The notes under the pieces are model-generated. The model saw nothing but the letters and a program-made list of their open reading frames with translations. It was not told the origin of the DNA and searched no databases. Positions 7,335 to 16,354 of a stretch of 64,000 nt of DNA are shown here, in pieces. The stretch's first letter is position 1, and every line of letters begins with the position of its first letter. The position numbers were made by a program, and so were the translations under genes. The stretch spans positions 3,342,830 through 3,406,829 of the forward strand of contig NZ_JOMH01000001.1 in NCBI RefSeq assembly GCF_000711245.1, read 5' to 3'. This DNA comes from Polycyclovorans algicola TG408. GTDB taxonomy: Bacteria > Pseudomonadota > Gammaproteobacteria > Nevskiales > Nevskiaceae.

Positions 7335-7435
7335 CAGTGGCCAACGGCGGCGCTGACTCGCAACACCCTGCCGACGCAGGCCCCCAGGACAACGGCGTCC
7401 ATGCACGACTCTTCCGTGCATGGACGCTTTTTTTT
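7335..7435 (+). promoter_or_regulatory. ANTAR (NasT)-target leader of nrtA with overlapping terminator
   Basis: Hairpin P1 (7335-7355) and hairpin P2 (7387-7400, GGAC...GTCC) both expose the loop AACGGC, with A1 and G4. P1 has a bulged G three pairs below its loop, as in the porin leader. A small hairpin (7367-7380) sits in the 31-nt linker. The 3' arm of P2 forms part of a perfect 13-bp terminator stem (7395-7407 with 7415-7427) followed by eight T (7428-7435), only 15 bp before the nrtA start. NasT binding should therefore permit read-through when nitrate has freed it from NasS. Confidence 0.8.
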
Positions 7436-7450
7436 GCTCAGAGGATTTAC

Positions 7451-8866
7451 ATGACGCTCCATTTCTTGCGCATCACCCGACGCTTGGCCACTGCAGCCCT
7501 GCTGACAGCCACGATGGTCGGCTGCGGTGACAAGGCCGCCACCCCCGAGGCCGTCACACCCGCCACCGCAAGCACGCCGCTGGCGCTGGAAAAGTCAGAG
7601 ATCAAACTCGGCTTTATCAAGCTCACCGACATGGTGCCGCTGGCCATTGCCTACGAAAAAGGCTACTTCGAAGACGAAGGTCTGTTCGTCACGCTGGAAG
7701 CGCAGGCCAACTGGAAAGTGCTGCTCGACCGGGTGATTTCGGGCGAACTCGATGGTGCCCACATGCTGTCGGGCCAGCCACTGGGCGCGACCATCGGCTT
7801 CGGCACCAAAGCGGACATCATCACCGCCTTCGCGATGGACCTGAACGGCAACGCCATCACCGTGGCCAACACTGTTTGGGACGAGATGAAACCGAACGTG
7901 CCGATGGAAGACGGTAAGCCGGTGCACCCGATTCGTGCCGATGCCCTGAAACCGGTCATCGAGGCGCGCAAGGCCGAGGGTGAATCGTTCAAGATGGGCA
8001 TGGTATTTCCGGTGTCGACGCACAACTACGAGCTGCGTTACTGGTTGGCGGCGGCGGGCATTCACCCCGGCTTTTACGCACCACAGCGGGGGGATGTTTC
8101 CGGCCAATTGCTGGCCGACGTGCTGCTGTCGGTCACGCCACCGCCGCAAATGCCGGCGACCTTGGAGGCCGGCACCATTCTCGGTTACAGCGTTGGCGAA
8201 CCGTGGAACCAGCAGGCGGTGTTTCGCGGCATTGGCGTGCCGGTGATTGCCGACATCGATATCCGCAACAACGTCTCCGAGAAGGTGTTGGGCGTTAGCC
8301 AGGCGTGGGCCGACAAGAATCCCAAAACCCATATCGCCATGGTCAAGGCATTGATCCGCGCCGGCCACTGGCTCGACGCCAACGACAACGCCAACCGCGA
8401 GGAGGCGGCCCGCATCATCTCGGCCTCGACCTATGTCGGCGCCGACTACGAGGTCATTGCCAACAGCATGACCGGCGTCTTCGAGTACGAGAAAGGCGAT
8501 GTACGCCCGGCGCCGGACTTCAACGTCTTCTTCCGCTATCACGCCACCTACCCTTACACCTCTGATGCCGTCTGGTACCTCACGCAAATGCGCCGCTGGG
8601 GCCAGATCCCCGACGCGAAGCCGGACAGCTGGTATCTGGAAACCGCCAAGAAGGTGTTCCGTGCCGACATCTATCAGCAGGCGGCCGAGGCGCTGATTGC
8701 CGACGGCGTGATGCAGGCCAGCGACTTTCCCGACTTTGCCAGCGAGACCGGCTTTCGCCCGGTCACCCACACCACCTTCATCGACGGCCACGGCTACGAC
8801 GGCCGCCAACCCAACGCCTACCTCGAACAGTTCGACATTGGCCTGAAAGGAGACGACACGCCATGA
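7451..8866 (+). CDS. nrtA: Nitrate/nitrite ABC transporter substrate-binding lipoprotein (NrtA/NasF type)
   Basis: A 471-residue periplasmic binding protein. The N terminus has a lipoprotein signal with a TMVGC lipobox (Cys at about residue 25), then the NrtA/SsuA/ThiY-like fold: [63 protein letters not shown] and [12 protein letters not shown]. These are hallmark NrtA/NasF/CmpA blocks. It captures nitrate or nitrite and passes it to NrtB. The start at 7451 follows AGAGGA and lies just after the leader terminator. The stop overlaps the nrtB start by ATGA. A cyanate or bicarbonate ligand is possible in this family, but the neighbouring nir and nas genes fix nitrate as the likely one. Confidence 0.92.
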   Translation: MTLHFLRITRRLATAALLTATMVGCGDKAATPEAVTPATASTPLALEKSEIKLGFIKLTDMVPLAIAYEKGYFEDEGLFVTLEAQANWKVLLDRVISGELDGAHMLSGQPLGATIGFGTKADIITAFAMDLNGNAITVANTVWDEMKPNVPMEDGKPVHPIRADALKPVIEARKAEGESFKMGMVFPVSTHNYELRYWLAAAGIHPGFYAPQRGDVSGQLLADVLLSVTPPPQMPATLEAGTILGYSVGEPWNQQAVFRGIGVPVIADIDIRNNVSEKVLGVSQAWADKNPKTHIAMVKALIRAGHWLDANDNANREEAARIISASTYVGADYEVIANSMTGVFEYEKGDVRPAPDFNVFFRYHATYPYTSDAVWYLTQMRRWGQIPDAKPDSWYLETAKKVFRADIYQQAAEALIADGVMQASDFPDFASETGFRPVTHTTFIDGHGYDGRQPNAYLEQFDIGLKGDDTP

Positions 8867-9867
8867 GCCTCGCCGCTTCGATTTCTTCGGCCACCGCCTC
8901 AGCGTTGCGACAGCGGCTGGCGGCCCTGCAAATGCCAGCCTTGGCGCCCTTGGCCAAGAGCGTTGCCTTGCCGGTGATGGGCCTGCTGGTGATGTTGCTG
9001 GTCTGGGAGCTGGGCGCGCGGCAGGTGCAGACCTCACTCGGCGCCCTGCCCGGTCCGGTCGCCGTCTGGGAGCAGGCCGGCAACCTGTGGGACGAGCATC
9101 GCGCCGAGCGTGACAAGGCAGACGCCTTTTACGCGCGACAGGACGTGCGCCACGCCGAGCAGCTGGCGGCCAACCCCGAGGCCGAGCTGCGCTTTCGCAG
9201 CTATCCCGGCAAGGCGACCTTTGTGGATCAGATTGGCACCAGTCTGTTCACGGTGATGAGTGGTTTCTTTCTGGCCTCACTGATCGCCATTCCCCTGGGC
9301 ATCGCCATCGGTCTTTCGCCGACGCTGTACGCCATGTGCAACCCGGTGACTCAGTTGCTGAAGCCGGTCTCGCCATTGGCATGGCTGCCCATCGTCACGC
9401 TGGTGGTGAGCGCGGTTTACGTGAGCGACGACCCGGCGGTGTCGAAGTCTTATCTGGTGTCGATGCTGTGCGTGATGCTGTGCTCCATCTGGCCGACCCT
9501 GGTCAACACGGCCGTTGGCGCCTCCACCGTGTCCAGTGACCTGGTGAGCGTCTCTCGCGTGCTGCGTCTGCACGCGCTCAGCCATGTTTGGCGCGTGGTG
9601 CTGCCCAGCGCCATTCCGATGATTTTCGCCGGCCTGCGCACCTCGCTGGGCGTCGCGTGGATGGTGCTCATCGCCTCCGAAATGCTCGCCCAAAACCCCG
9701 GCCTCGGCAAATTCGTCTGGGATGAATTCCAGAACGGTTCGTCGGCCTCGCTGGGCCGGATCATGGTCGCGGTCATCGCCATCGGCCTGATCGGTTTCGC
9801 CCTCGACCGGACCATGTTGTGGCTGCAACGCAACGTGAGCTGGGACAAAAACGCGGTACTGCGATGA
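8863..9867 (+). CDS. nrtB: Nitrate ABC transporter permease (NrtB/NasE type)
   Basis: A 334-residue inner-membrane permease. TM1 is near residues 35-55; a periplasmic/cytoplasmic insert rich in charged residues (about 75-120) follows, then five further TM helices. The EAA loop that contacts the ATPase is seen as [34 protein letters not shown]. The family usually has about 270-340 residues, so length is normal. It forms the channel through which nitrate delivered by NrtA enters the cytoplasm. It overlaps nrtA by 4 bp, so the two are translationally coupled; the ATPase gene follows after a 226-bp repeat-filled gap. Confidence 0.92.
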   Translation: MSLAASISSATASALRQRLAALQMPALAPLAKSVALPVMGLLVMLLVWELGARQVQTSLGALPGPVAVWEQAGNLWDEHRAERDKADAFYARQDVRHAEQLAANPEAELRFRSYPGKATFVDQIGTSLFTVMSGFFLASLIAIPLGIAIGLSPTLYAMCNPVTQLLKPVSPLAWLPIVTLVVSAVYVSDDPAVSKSYLVSMLCVMLCSIWPTLVNTAVGASTVSSDLVSVSRVLRLHALSHVWRVVLPSAIPMIFAGLRTSLGVAWMVLIASEMLAQNPGLGKFVWDEFQNGSSASLGRIMVAVIAIGLIGFALDRTMLWLQRNVSWDKNAVLR

Positions 9868-9910
9868 GGAGCTTGCTCGCCATGAACCAGCCTCTCGTCC
9901 GAAATCCAGG

Positions 9911-10093
9911 CGTTACCGCTTTCAACGCAAAGGCGCAAAGAGCAAAAGCAAGGACGCGAAGAAAAACTTTAAGAGGTGAAGCAAAAAACGTTTCGCTTAC
10001 TAATTTCCTCGTCTTCTTCCCGCTTTTCCTTTGCGTCCTTGCTTTTCACCTTCGCGCCTTTGCGTTGAACGCTTTTCCCGCCGGAGCCCGTCC
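9911..10093. repeat. Large inverted repeat, copy 1 (nrtB-nrtC gap)
   Basis: The left arm starts TTCAACGCAAAGGCGCAAAG (9921-9940) and continues AGCAAAAGCAAGGACGCGAAG. The right arm returns the reverse complement as CCTTTGCGTCCTTGCTTTT (10028-10046) and CGCGCCTTTGCGTTGAA (10053-10069). A second copy lies at 10959-11140. Both copies run on into GCCGGAG(C/T)CCG(T/C)CC immediately before an ATGAA start, so the element, or its junction, provides the SD of the following gene. Confidence 0.8.
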
Positions 10094-10951
10094 ATGAAAC
10101 CGCATCTCGAACTCTCCGACGTGTGCATGGATTTCCCGACGCCCAAGGGAACGTTCAACGCGCTAAGTCACATCAACCTCAAGGTCGCCAAGGGCGAGTT
10201 CATTTCGCTGATCGGCCACTCCGGCTGCGGCAAATCCACCGTGCTGAATATTGTCGCCGGCCTGCTCAAGGCCACCGAAGGCGGCGTGATCGTCAACGGC
10301 CATGAAGTCAGTACGCCGGGGCCAGATCGCGGCATGGTGTTTCAAAACCACTCGCTGCTGCCGTGGCTCACCGTCTACGGCAACGTGGCACTGGCCGTAC
10401 GCCAAGTGTTCGGCGGCAAGAAAACCCGCGCCGAGCAACGCGACTGGATCGAGCACAACCTCGAACTGGTGAACATGGCGCACGCCATGGACAAGCGCCC
10501 GCACGAGATCTCGGGCGGCATGAAGCAGCGCGTCGGCATTGCCCGGGCCTTGTCGATGCAGCCGCAGATTCTGCTGATGGACGAGCCCTTCGGCGCCCTC
10601 GACGCCCTCACCCGCGCCCAGCTTCAGGACTCGCTGATGGAGATCCAGACCCGCCTTGGCAGCACGGTGCTGATGGTCACCCACGACGTCGACGAAGCGG
10701 TGCTGCTGTCCGATCGCGTGGTGATGCTCAACGTCGGCCCCGGCGCGACCATCGGCAAGGTGCTGAACGTGGACCTGCCGCGCCCGCGTGAACGCCTGGC
10801 GCTGGCCGAAAGCGCTGACTACCACCACTGCCGCGCCGAGATTCTGCGATTCCTCTACGACGGCCACTCTGGCCACGATGCCCCGCCAAAAGCCGAAGCA
10901 CCGAAGAAGCCGATGCTGCGGGTGCTGGCAAAGAAGGTGGTGAATGGGTAA
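10094..10951 (+). CDS. nrtC: Nitrate ABC transporter ATP-binding protein (NrtC/NrtD/NasD type)
   Basis: A 285-residue cytoplasmic ATPase: Walker A GHSGCGKST (about residue 41), Q-loop MVFQNHSLLPWLTV, signature ISGGMKQRVGIARAL, Walker B ILLMDEPFGALDA and switch histidine THDVDEAVLLSD. It powers nitrate import through NrtB. It lacks the C-terminal NrtA-like sensor domain of cyanobacterial NrtC, so NrtD/NasD naming is equally apt. The last 35 residues are a Lys/Pro/Ala-rich extension. The start at 10094 has GGAG seven bases upstream, inside the repeat. Confidence 0.92.
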   Translation: MKPHLELSDVCMDFPTPKGTFNALSHINLKVAKGEFISLIGHSGCGKSTVLNIVAGLLKATEGGVIVNGHEVSTPGPDRGMVFQNHSLLPWLTVYGNVALAVRQVFGGKKTRAEQRDWIEHNLELVNMAHAMDKRPHEISGGMKQRVGIARALSMQPQILLMDEPFGALDALTRAQLQDSLMEIQTRLGSTVLMVTHDVDEAVLLSDRVVMLNVGPGATIGKVLNVDLPRPRERLALAESADYHHCRAEILRFLYDGHSGHDAPPKAEAPKKPMLRVLAKKVVNG

Positions 10952-10958
10952 GGCAACC

Positions 10959-11140
10959 GTAACGGCTCTTAACGCAAAGGCGCAAAGGGCAAAAACAAGG
11001 ACGCAAAGAGAAACGTTTAGAGATGAAGCGAGAAGCACTCTGGGCATGCCCCTTCAGGGCTTCTCCCCGCTTTTCCTTTGCGTCATTTCTTTTGATCTTC
11101 GCGCCTTTGCGTTGAACGCTTTTCTCGCCGGAGTCCGCCC
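10959..11140. repeat. Large inverted repeat, copy 2 (nrtC-nirB gap)
   Basis: The same element as copy 1: TTAACGCAAAGGCGCAAAGG begins at 10969 on the left, and TTTGCGTCATTTCTTTTGA and CGCGCCTTTGCGTTGAA close the right side before 11120. The outer arms are nearly identical between copies, while the middle (about 11000-11070) differs, as expected if the paired arms are what is conserved. It also ends at the ribosome site and ATG of the next gene. Confidence 0.8.
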
Positions 11141-13954
11141 ATGAAGCTCGTCCTCATCGGCCACGGCATGGTCGGCCAGAAACTGCTCGAAGAACTGCAC
11201 GCCCGGGCCTCCGGCCAGTTCGATGTGACCGTGCTCTGCGAAGAGCCACGCCCGGCCTATGACCGCGTGCATCTGTCAGCCTTTTTCAGCGGCACCACCG
11301 CCGAGGAACTGTCGCTGGTGCCGCCGGACTTCTTCGCCGAGTCGGGCTACCAACTGCATCTGAACGACCGCGCCGTGGCCATCGACCGCGACGCGCAGAC
11401 CGTCACCACCGCCAGCGGCGCCGTGCTGCCCTATGACCGGCTGGTGCTCGCCACCGGCTCCTTCCCGTTCGTGCCGCCGCTGCCGGGCAAAGACCGCAAA
11501 GATTGTTTCGTCTATCGGACCATCGAAGACCTGCTGGCCATGCAGGAATGCGGCGCCCGCTCGAAGACCGGCGTGGTGGTCGGCGGCGGTCTGCTGGGCC
11601 TGGAATGCGCCAAGGCGCTGCACGACATGGGCCTGCAAACCCATGTGGTCGAATTCGCACCGCGGCTGATGGCGGTGCAGGTCGATGACGGCGGCGGCCG
11701 CGTGCTGCGCAAAAAGATCGAATCACTGGGCGTGACCGTTCACACCCAGAAAAACACCACAGAGATCATCGACGGCGACACCGGCACGCACCGCATGGTG
11801 TTCGCCGACGACAGCCACCTCGACACCGACATGGTCGTATTCTCGGCCGGCATCCGGCCCCGTGACGAACTGGGGCGTTTGGCCGGCCTCACCATGGGCG
11901 AACGCGGCGGCATCCTCATTGATGACGCCTGCACCACCAGCGACGCGAACATCCTCGCCATCGGCGAATGTGCCCTGCACGGCGGGCGTATTTACGGTCT
12001 GGTGGCGCCCGGCTACGACATGGCGCGGGTGGCGGCTGCGCAGTTGGTGGATCGCCTACAGAGCGGCCTGGAAATGGAGTCCCCTCTCCCCCCGCCAGCG
12101 GGGGGAGAGGGCCAGGGAGAGGGGGGCGGTGGTCGTGGCAGCCAAACCGCGCCTGCGGCGCAGCCCTCTCCCCCAGCCCCTCTCCCGCTTGCGGGAGAGG
12201 GGAGTCAAATCGTGGCCATTGCCAGCAGTCATCGTAATTCAGACCGCGCGGCCCTCTCCCCACCATCGGCTCCGCCGATGGTCCCCCCCTCTCCCGCAGG
12301 GGGGAGAGGGGCAGTTGCGCCGCCGTCGGCGGCGGTCCTTTTCCGGGGCGCCGACATGAGTACCAAGCTCAAGCTCATGGGCGTGGATGTGGCCAGCCTC
12401 GGCGACGCCCACGGCATCACGCCGGGCAGTCTGTGCACCGTCTACGTGGATGAGCGCAAGGGCGTTTACAAAAAGCTCGTCACCTGCGGTGAAGGCAAAA
12501 CCCTGCTCGGCGGCGTACTGGTCGGCGATGCCGCCGAGTTCGGCACCTTGCTGCAGGTCATGCTCAATGGCATCGCCCTGCCCGCTGCGCCGGAAGCGCT
12601 GATTCTGCCCGCGAGCGACGGTGCGCCCAAAGCGGGCATTGGCGTCGATGCCCTGCCCGACAGCGCGCAGATCTGTTCCTGCAACAACGTCAGCAAGGGC
12701 GACATCTGCACGGCGGTAATTGACGGCGCGACCAGTGTCGGCGCACTGAAAACCTGCACCAAAGCGGGCACCTCTTGCGGCGGCTGCCTGCCGCTGGTGA
12801 CGCAGGTGCTCAAGGCAGAGCTCAAACGCCAGGGCGTGGCCGTCAACAACCATTTGTGCGAGCACTTTCCCTACTCGCGTCAGGAGCTTTATCACCTGGT
12901 GCGCGTCGGTCAGATCAAGACGTTTGACGCACTCATCACCCGTCACGGCAGCGGCCACGGCTGCGACATCTGTAAACCGGTCGCCGCCAGCATTCTGGCC
13001 TCCTGCTGGAACGAGTTCGTGCTGAAAAAGCCGCACGCCAAGCTGCAGGACACCAACGACTACTACCTCGCCAACATCCAGAAAAACGGCACCTATTCCG
13101 TCGTGCCACGCGTGCCCGGCGGCGAGATCACCCCCGACAAGCTGCTGGCCATCGGCAGCGTGGCCAAGAAGTACAACCTGTACACCAAGATCACCGGCGG
13201 TCAGCGCATCGACCTGTTCGGCGCCCAGGTGCACGAACTGCCGCTGATCTGGGAAGAACTCATCGCCGCCGGCTTCGAGTCTGGCCACGCGTATGGCAAG
13301 TCGCTGCGCACGGTTAAGTCCTGCGTCGGCAGCACCTGGTGCCGTTATGGCGTGCAGGACAGCGCCAAGATGGCGATCGATCTGGAGAACCGCTACAAGG
13401 GCCTGCGCTCGCCGCACAAACTCAAGTTCGCCGTGTCGGGTTGCACCCGCGAATGTGCCGAAGCACAGAGCAAGGACGTGGGCGTCATCGCCACCGAAAA
13501 CGGCTGGAATCTGTATGTCTGCGGCAACGGCGGCATGAAGCCGCGCCACGCCGAGCTGCTGGTGGGCGATCTCGACGATGAATCGCTGATCCGCTTTATC
13601 GACCGCTTCCTGATGTTCTACGTGCGCACCGCCGACCGGCTGCAACGCACCAGCGTCTGGCGCGACAACCTCGAAGGCGGGCTCGATTACCTCAAGGACG
13701 TGGTGCTCAACGATTCGCTCGGCATCGCCGACGAGCTCGAAAGCGAAATGGCCAGCGTGGTCGGCACCTACGCCTGCGAATGGAAGATCGCCGTCGAAGA
13801 CCCCGAAGTGCGCAAGCGTTTCAAGCACTTCGTCAACAGCGAGGCGGCCGACAGCAACGTGCAGTTCGTCAACGAACGCGGCCAGATACGCCCGGCGCGC
13901 GACGACGAAAAAACTGCGCTGGCGAACATCCCGGTCGTCACGGAGGTGGCCTGA
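11141..13954 (+). CDS. nirB: Assimilatory nitrite reductase [NAD(P)H], large subunit, with in-frame repeat insertion
   Basis: A 937-residue siroheme enzyme that reduces nitrite to ammonium in the cytoplasm with six electrons from NAD(P)H. Order of parts: FAD/NAD(P)-binding domain (about 1-310; IGHGMVGQKLL, ATGSFPFVPP, VVGGGLLGLECAKAL), a foreign low-complexity stretch (about 313-400), then FRGADMSTKLKLMGVDV, a BFD-like [2Fe-2S] domain (CSCNN...CGGCLP), and the nitrite/sulfite reductase core with the siroheme-4Fe4S cysteines in SCVGSTWCRYG and SGCTRECAE. Typical NirB is about 850 residues; the excess equals the insertion. All frames stay open through it. The stop overlaps the nirD start (TGATG). 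Confidence 0.93.
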   Translation: MKLVLIGHGMVGQKLLEELHARASGQFDVTVLCEEPRPAYDRVHLSAFFSGTTAEELSLVPPDFFAESGYQLHLNDRAVAIDRDAQTVTTASGAVLPYDRLVLATGSFPFVPPLPGKDRKDCFVYRTIEDLLAMQECGARSKTGVVVGGGLLGLECAKALHDMGLQTHVVEFAPRLMAVQVDDGGGRVLRKKIESLGVTVHTQKNTTEIIDGDTGTHRMVFADDSHLDTDMVVFSAGIRPRDELGRLAGLTMGERGGILIDDACTTSDANILAIGECALHGGRIYGLVAPGYDMARVAAAQLVDRLQSGLEMESPLPPPAGGEGQGEGGGGRGSQTAPAAQPSPPAPLPLAGEGSQIVAIASSHRNSDRAALSPPSAPPMVPPSPAGGRGAVAPPSAAVLFRGADMSTKLKLMGVDVASLGDAHGITPGSLCTVYVDERKGVYKKLVTCGEGKTLLGGVLVGDAAEFGTLLQVMLNGIALPAAPEALILPASDGAPKAGIGVDALPDSAQICSCNNVSKGDICTAVIDGATSVGALKTCTKAGTSCGGCLPLVTQVLKAELKRQGVAVNNHLCEHFPYSRQELYHLVRVGQIKTFDALITRHGSGHGCDICKPVAASILASCWNEFVLKKPHAKLQDTNDYYLANIQKNGTYSVVPRVPGGEITPDKLLAIGSVAKKYNLYTKITGGQRIDLFGAQVHELPLIWEELIAAGFESGHAYGKSLRTVKSCVGSTWCRYGVQDSAKMAIDLENRYKGLRSPHKLKFAVSGCTRECAEAQSKDVGVIATENGWNLYVCGNGGMKPRHAELLVGDLDDESLIRFIDRFLMFYVRTADRLQRTSVWRDNLEGGLDYLKDVVLNDSLGIADELESEMASVVGTYACEWKIAVEDPEVRKRFKHFVNSEAADSNVQFVNERGQIRPARDDEKTALANIPVVTEVA
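12079..12345. repeat. Palindromic repeat cluster inserted in frame in nirB
   Basis: Four hairpins follow one another: 12082-12095 with 12098-12111 (14 bp, CCCTCTCCCCCCGC arm), 12177-12188 with 12191-12202 (CCCCTCTCCCGC arm), CCATCGGC-TCC-GCCGATGG (12262-12280), and a CCCCTCTCCC/GGGGAGAGGGG arm pair around 12282-12310. The CCCTCTCCC...GGGAGAGGG unit is a widespread intergenic repeat type in proteobacteria. Here it is translated as Pro/Gly/Ser/Ala-rich residues between two NirB domains. Confidence 0.85.
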
Positions 13955-14307
13955 TGGGCGCCCCCCAGAAAGCCGAAGTGCCCACGTGGACCGAGGTCTG
14001 CGCGCTGGACGAGATTCTCCCCGACACCGGCGTCTGCGTGCTCGCCGGCGGCCAACAGGTGGCGGTATTCCGCATCGGCGATGGCGAGCAGGTTCACGCC
14101 ATCGACAACCGTGACCCGTTCAGTGGCGCCAACGTGCTGTCGCGCGGCCTGGTGTGCAGTCTGGCCGGACGGGTCTGCGTCGCCTCGCCCATCTACAAGC
14201 AGCATTTCGACCTGCAGACCGGCCTGTGCCTGGAGGACGAGACGCAATCGGTCCGCGCCCATGAGGCCTTTGTGGTTGAGGGGCGGGTTTGTGTGGTGGT
14301 GTCGTGA
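13954..14307 (+). CDS. nirD: Nitrite reductase small subunit (Rieske-like)
   Basis: A 117-residue NirD. It has the Rieske-fold pattern seen in NirD proteins: WTEVCALDEILPDTGVCVL, QVAVFRIGDGEQVHAIDNRDPFSGANVLSRGLV, and SPIYKQHFDLQTGLCLED. As in many NirD proteins, the two Rieske Cys-His pairs are not present, so it is probably a structural or modulating subunit and not an electron carrier. The start overlaps the nirB stop by one base. An 850-bp repeat-rich spacer follows. Confidence 0.92.
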   Translation: MGAPQKAEVPTWTEVCALDEILPDTGVCVLAGGQQVAVFRIGDGEQVHAIDNRDPFSGANVLSRGLVCSLAGRVCVASPIYKQHFDLQTGLCLEDETQSVRAHEAFVVEGRVCVVVS

Positions 14308-15157
14308 TCGGCGAAGAGGGGCTCAGCACTGAGGCGCTGAACCTCGTACAACCTCGTCATGCCGGACTTGATCCGGCATCCAGGGTTCTGGTGATGCGCA
14401 TGGGCGTTTCAAGTGGCTTTGACGCTCGTTCTGCAAGCTTGCCTTTCGCCTTGCGGGGCGAGTCACTTTTCTTTGCTTGCCCAAAGAAAAGGCCACCGCG
14501 ACACGGTGCGTGCGAAAGCACGACGGTGCGGGATCGGGGGCATGGCGGCGTGAGGCGGCCTCTGCGATTGCGGTGGCATGCGCGGCTAATCCCGCACCCA
14601 CGCTGCGCGGCACCGTGGAGTAGCCGCCAAAAGAAAGGGCACCCCACTTCAGGTGCCGGCTGCGCCGGTTCCCGAGCCTGCCGCTGTGCTCGGGGTCGGG
14701 CCGATGCGACGTCCTGTCGCACGGCCCTAAGCGGGCCATCCACGGCCCGCTTACCCCTGCGCGCAGCGACAGGCTCGGCACCTTCAGACGGGGCCCAAAG
14801 TCAAAGGCGGCTGCAAATTTCGTCGCGCACGTGCTTTTCGGGTCCCCTTCGAGACGGAGCGGTGGGCGCAGCGCGCGCAATGGGGCAGCCGGACAGGGAC
14901 GTCCGGCTGAGCCGCAGTCACGACAGGATGTCGTGTTGCGGCGACCCCAAGCACGCGAGCACCAGCGCGTGCCCGCGCAGCGGGACCGTAACGAGGGGCG
15001 TGCTTTCTTTTGCTTACTTTTCTTTGCACGAGCAAAGAAAAGTAAGGCGCCCCACAGGGCGAAAAGGGCACCCTCAAAACGAGCGCCCAGGCTCCTTGAA
15101 ACCCCCGCGAGGACAGCGCCTGGAAAACAAAACCGCGCTTGCGGCGAAGTGCCCTCC
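14308..15157. repeat. 850-bp repeat-rich spacer inside the nitrate locus
   Basis: No gene is supported here; open frames on both strands are Arg/Gly/Ala-rich and lack ribosome sites. The DNA holds a small palindrome ATGCCGGA-CTTGA-TCCGGCAT (14359-14379), a hairpin CTTTTCTTTG/CAAAGAAAAG (14466-14491) and a perfect 15-bp hairpin CTTACTTTTCTTTGC with its complement (15013-15046). Between the two AT-rich hairpins are about 520 bp of dense GC inverted repeats, such as AGCGGGCC/GGCCCGCT (14731-14752). The layout resembles the spacer at 46987-47806. A promoter for the downstream nas genes might lie in it but was not recognised. Confidence 0.6.
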
Positions 15158-16354
15158 ATGAAGCCCCGCCTGGTCGTCATCGGCAACGGCATGGCCGCGC
15201 ATCGCGCGCTTGAGCGCCTGCAAACCTACGCGCCAGATCACTACGCCGTTACGGTGTTCGGCGCAGAGCCGCACGCGGCCTACAACCGCATTCTGCTGTC
15301 GCCGGTGCTGTCGGGCGAAAAGGCCGCCGGGGCGATCCGGCTTGCCGCCCAGCCCGGCATCATGGTGCACCTCGACGACCCAGTAACGCGCATTGACCGC
15401 GTGCGCCGTGAAGTCCATAGCCGCAGCGGTCGCGTCGTCGGGTACGAGCGCCTGCTGCTGGCCACCGGTTCGCAGCCGGTGCGGCTGCCGCTGCCGGGCG
15501 CCGATTTAACCGGCGTCATGGGGTTTCGCGACCTGGACGACATCGATGCCATGCTGGCGTGCGCCGCCGGGGGGGGGCGTGCCGTGGTGATTGGCGGCGG
15601 GCTGCTCGGCATCGAGGCGGCCGACGGCCTGCGCCAACGCGGCATGGCGGTCACTCTGCTGCACCGTGGCGACGCACTGCTCAACCAACAGCTCGACGCC
15701 GGCGGCGCGGTGGTCCTGCTCAAACGGCTGCAGGCACGCGGCATTGATGTGCAACTGAATGCCGACACCGCCGCGCTGCAAGGTGAAACGCTGGTGCAGG
15801 CGGTGGTCCTGGCCGATGGCCGCCGACTGCCGGCCGACCTGGTGGTCATGGCGGTGGGCATTCGCCCCGAGATCTCGCTGGCGCGCGCCGCCGGTCTGCA
15901 ATGCGGCCGGGGGGTGCGCGTCGACGACACGATGCAGACGTTCGACCCACGCATTTACGCCATTGGCGAATGCGCCGAGCACCGCAGCCAGACCGTCGGT
16001 CTGGTGGCGCCGGCATGGCAGCAGGCAGAGGTCTGTGCCGCGCATCTGGCGGAATGGGGCCACCGGCGCTACCGGCTGACCCCGGTCGCGACGCGCCTCA
16101 AGGTCAGCGGCATCGACGTGTTTTCTGCCGGCCCGGTGACACCGGCCCCCGGTGATGAGGCGCTGGTCTATCGCGATCCACCGCTGGGCCATTACCGACG
16201 TCTGCTGATCCGTGACCGGCGCATCGTATCGGTGGTGATGATCGGCGACATTGCCGCCGGCCCCTGGTATTTCGAGCAGTTGCAGGCAGGCGCCGACATC
16301 AGCGCCATTCGCGACTCGCTGCTGTTCGGTCAGCCTTACTGCCAGGCGGCATGA
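15158..16354 (+). CDS. FAD-dependent NAD(P)H oxidoreductase, electron-transfer subunit for nitrate reductase (NasB-like)
   Basis: A 398-residue pyridine nucleotide-disulfide family flavoprotein: FAD motif LVVIGNGMAAHRALERL, ATGSQPVRLPLPG, NAD(P) motif AVVIGGGLLGIEAADGL, and FAD-binding YAIGECAEHRSQTVGLVAPA. It resembles the N-terminal third of NirB and rubredoxin/nitrate reductase partner flavoproteins, and lacks iron-sulfur cysteines. It most likely passes NAD(P)H electrons to the BFD-like [2Fe-2S] domain at the NasA C terminus. Its stop overlaps the nasA start by ATGA, which supports a complex. The C-terminal 80 residues match the NasB/NirB-type dimerisation region. Confidence 0.85.
   Translation: MKPRLVVIGNGMAAHRALERLQTYAPDHYAVTVFGAEPHAAYNRILLSPVLSGEKAAGAIRLAAQPGIMVHLDDPVTRIDRVRREVHSRSGRVVGYERLLLATGSQPVRLPLPGADLTGVMGFRDLDDIDAMLACAAGGGRAVVIGGGLLGIEAADGLRQRGMAVTLLHRGDALLNQQLDAGGAVVLLKRLQARGIDVQLNADTAALQGETLVQAVVLADGRRLPADLVVMAVGIRPEISLARAAGLQCGRGVRVDDTMQTFDPRIYAIGECAEHRSQTVGLVAPAWQQAEVCAAHLAEWGHRRYRLTPVATRLKVSGIDVFSAGPVTPAPGDEALVYRDPPLGHYRRLLIRDRRIVSVVMIGDIAAGPWYFEQLQAGADISAIRDSLLFGQPYCQAA

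Noticed and set aside
9911-11140. The repeated elements considered as a two-unit CRISPR
   Set aside because: There are only two copies, about 1 kb apart, with a real ATPase gene between them and no cas genes.
12239-13828. 529-residue open frame on the minus strand
   Set aside because: It is antisense to nirB, follows its codon pattern, is His/Ala/Val-rich and has no ribosome site.
14289-15192. Open frames of about 290 residues on both strands in the nirD-nasB spacer
   Set aside because: They overlap palindromic repeats, lack starts with SD and have no protein-like pattern.
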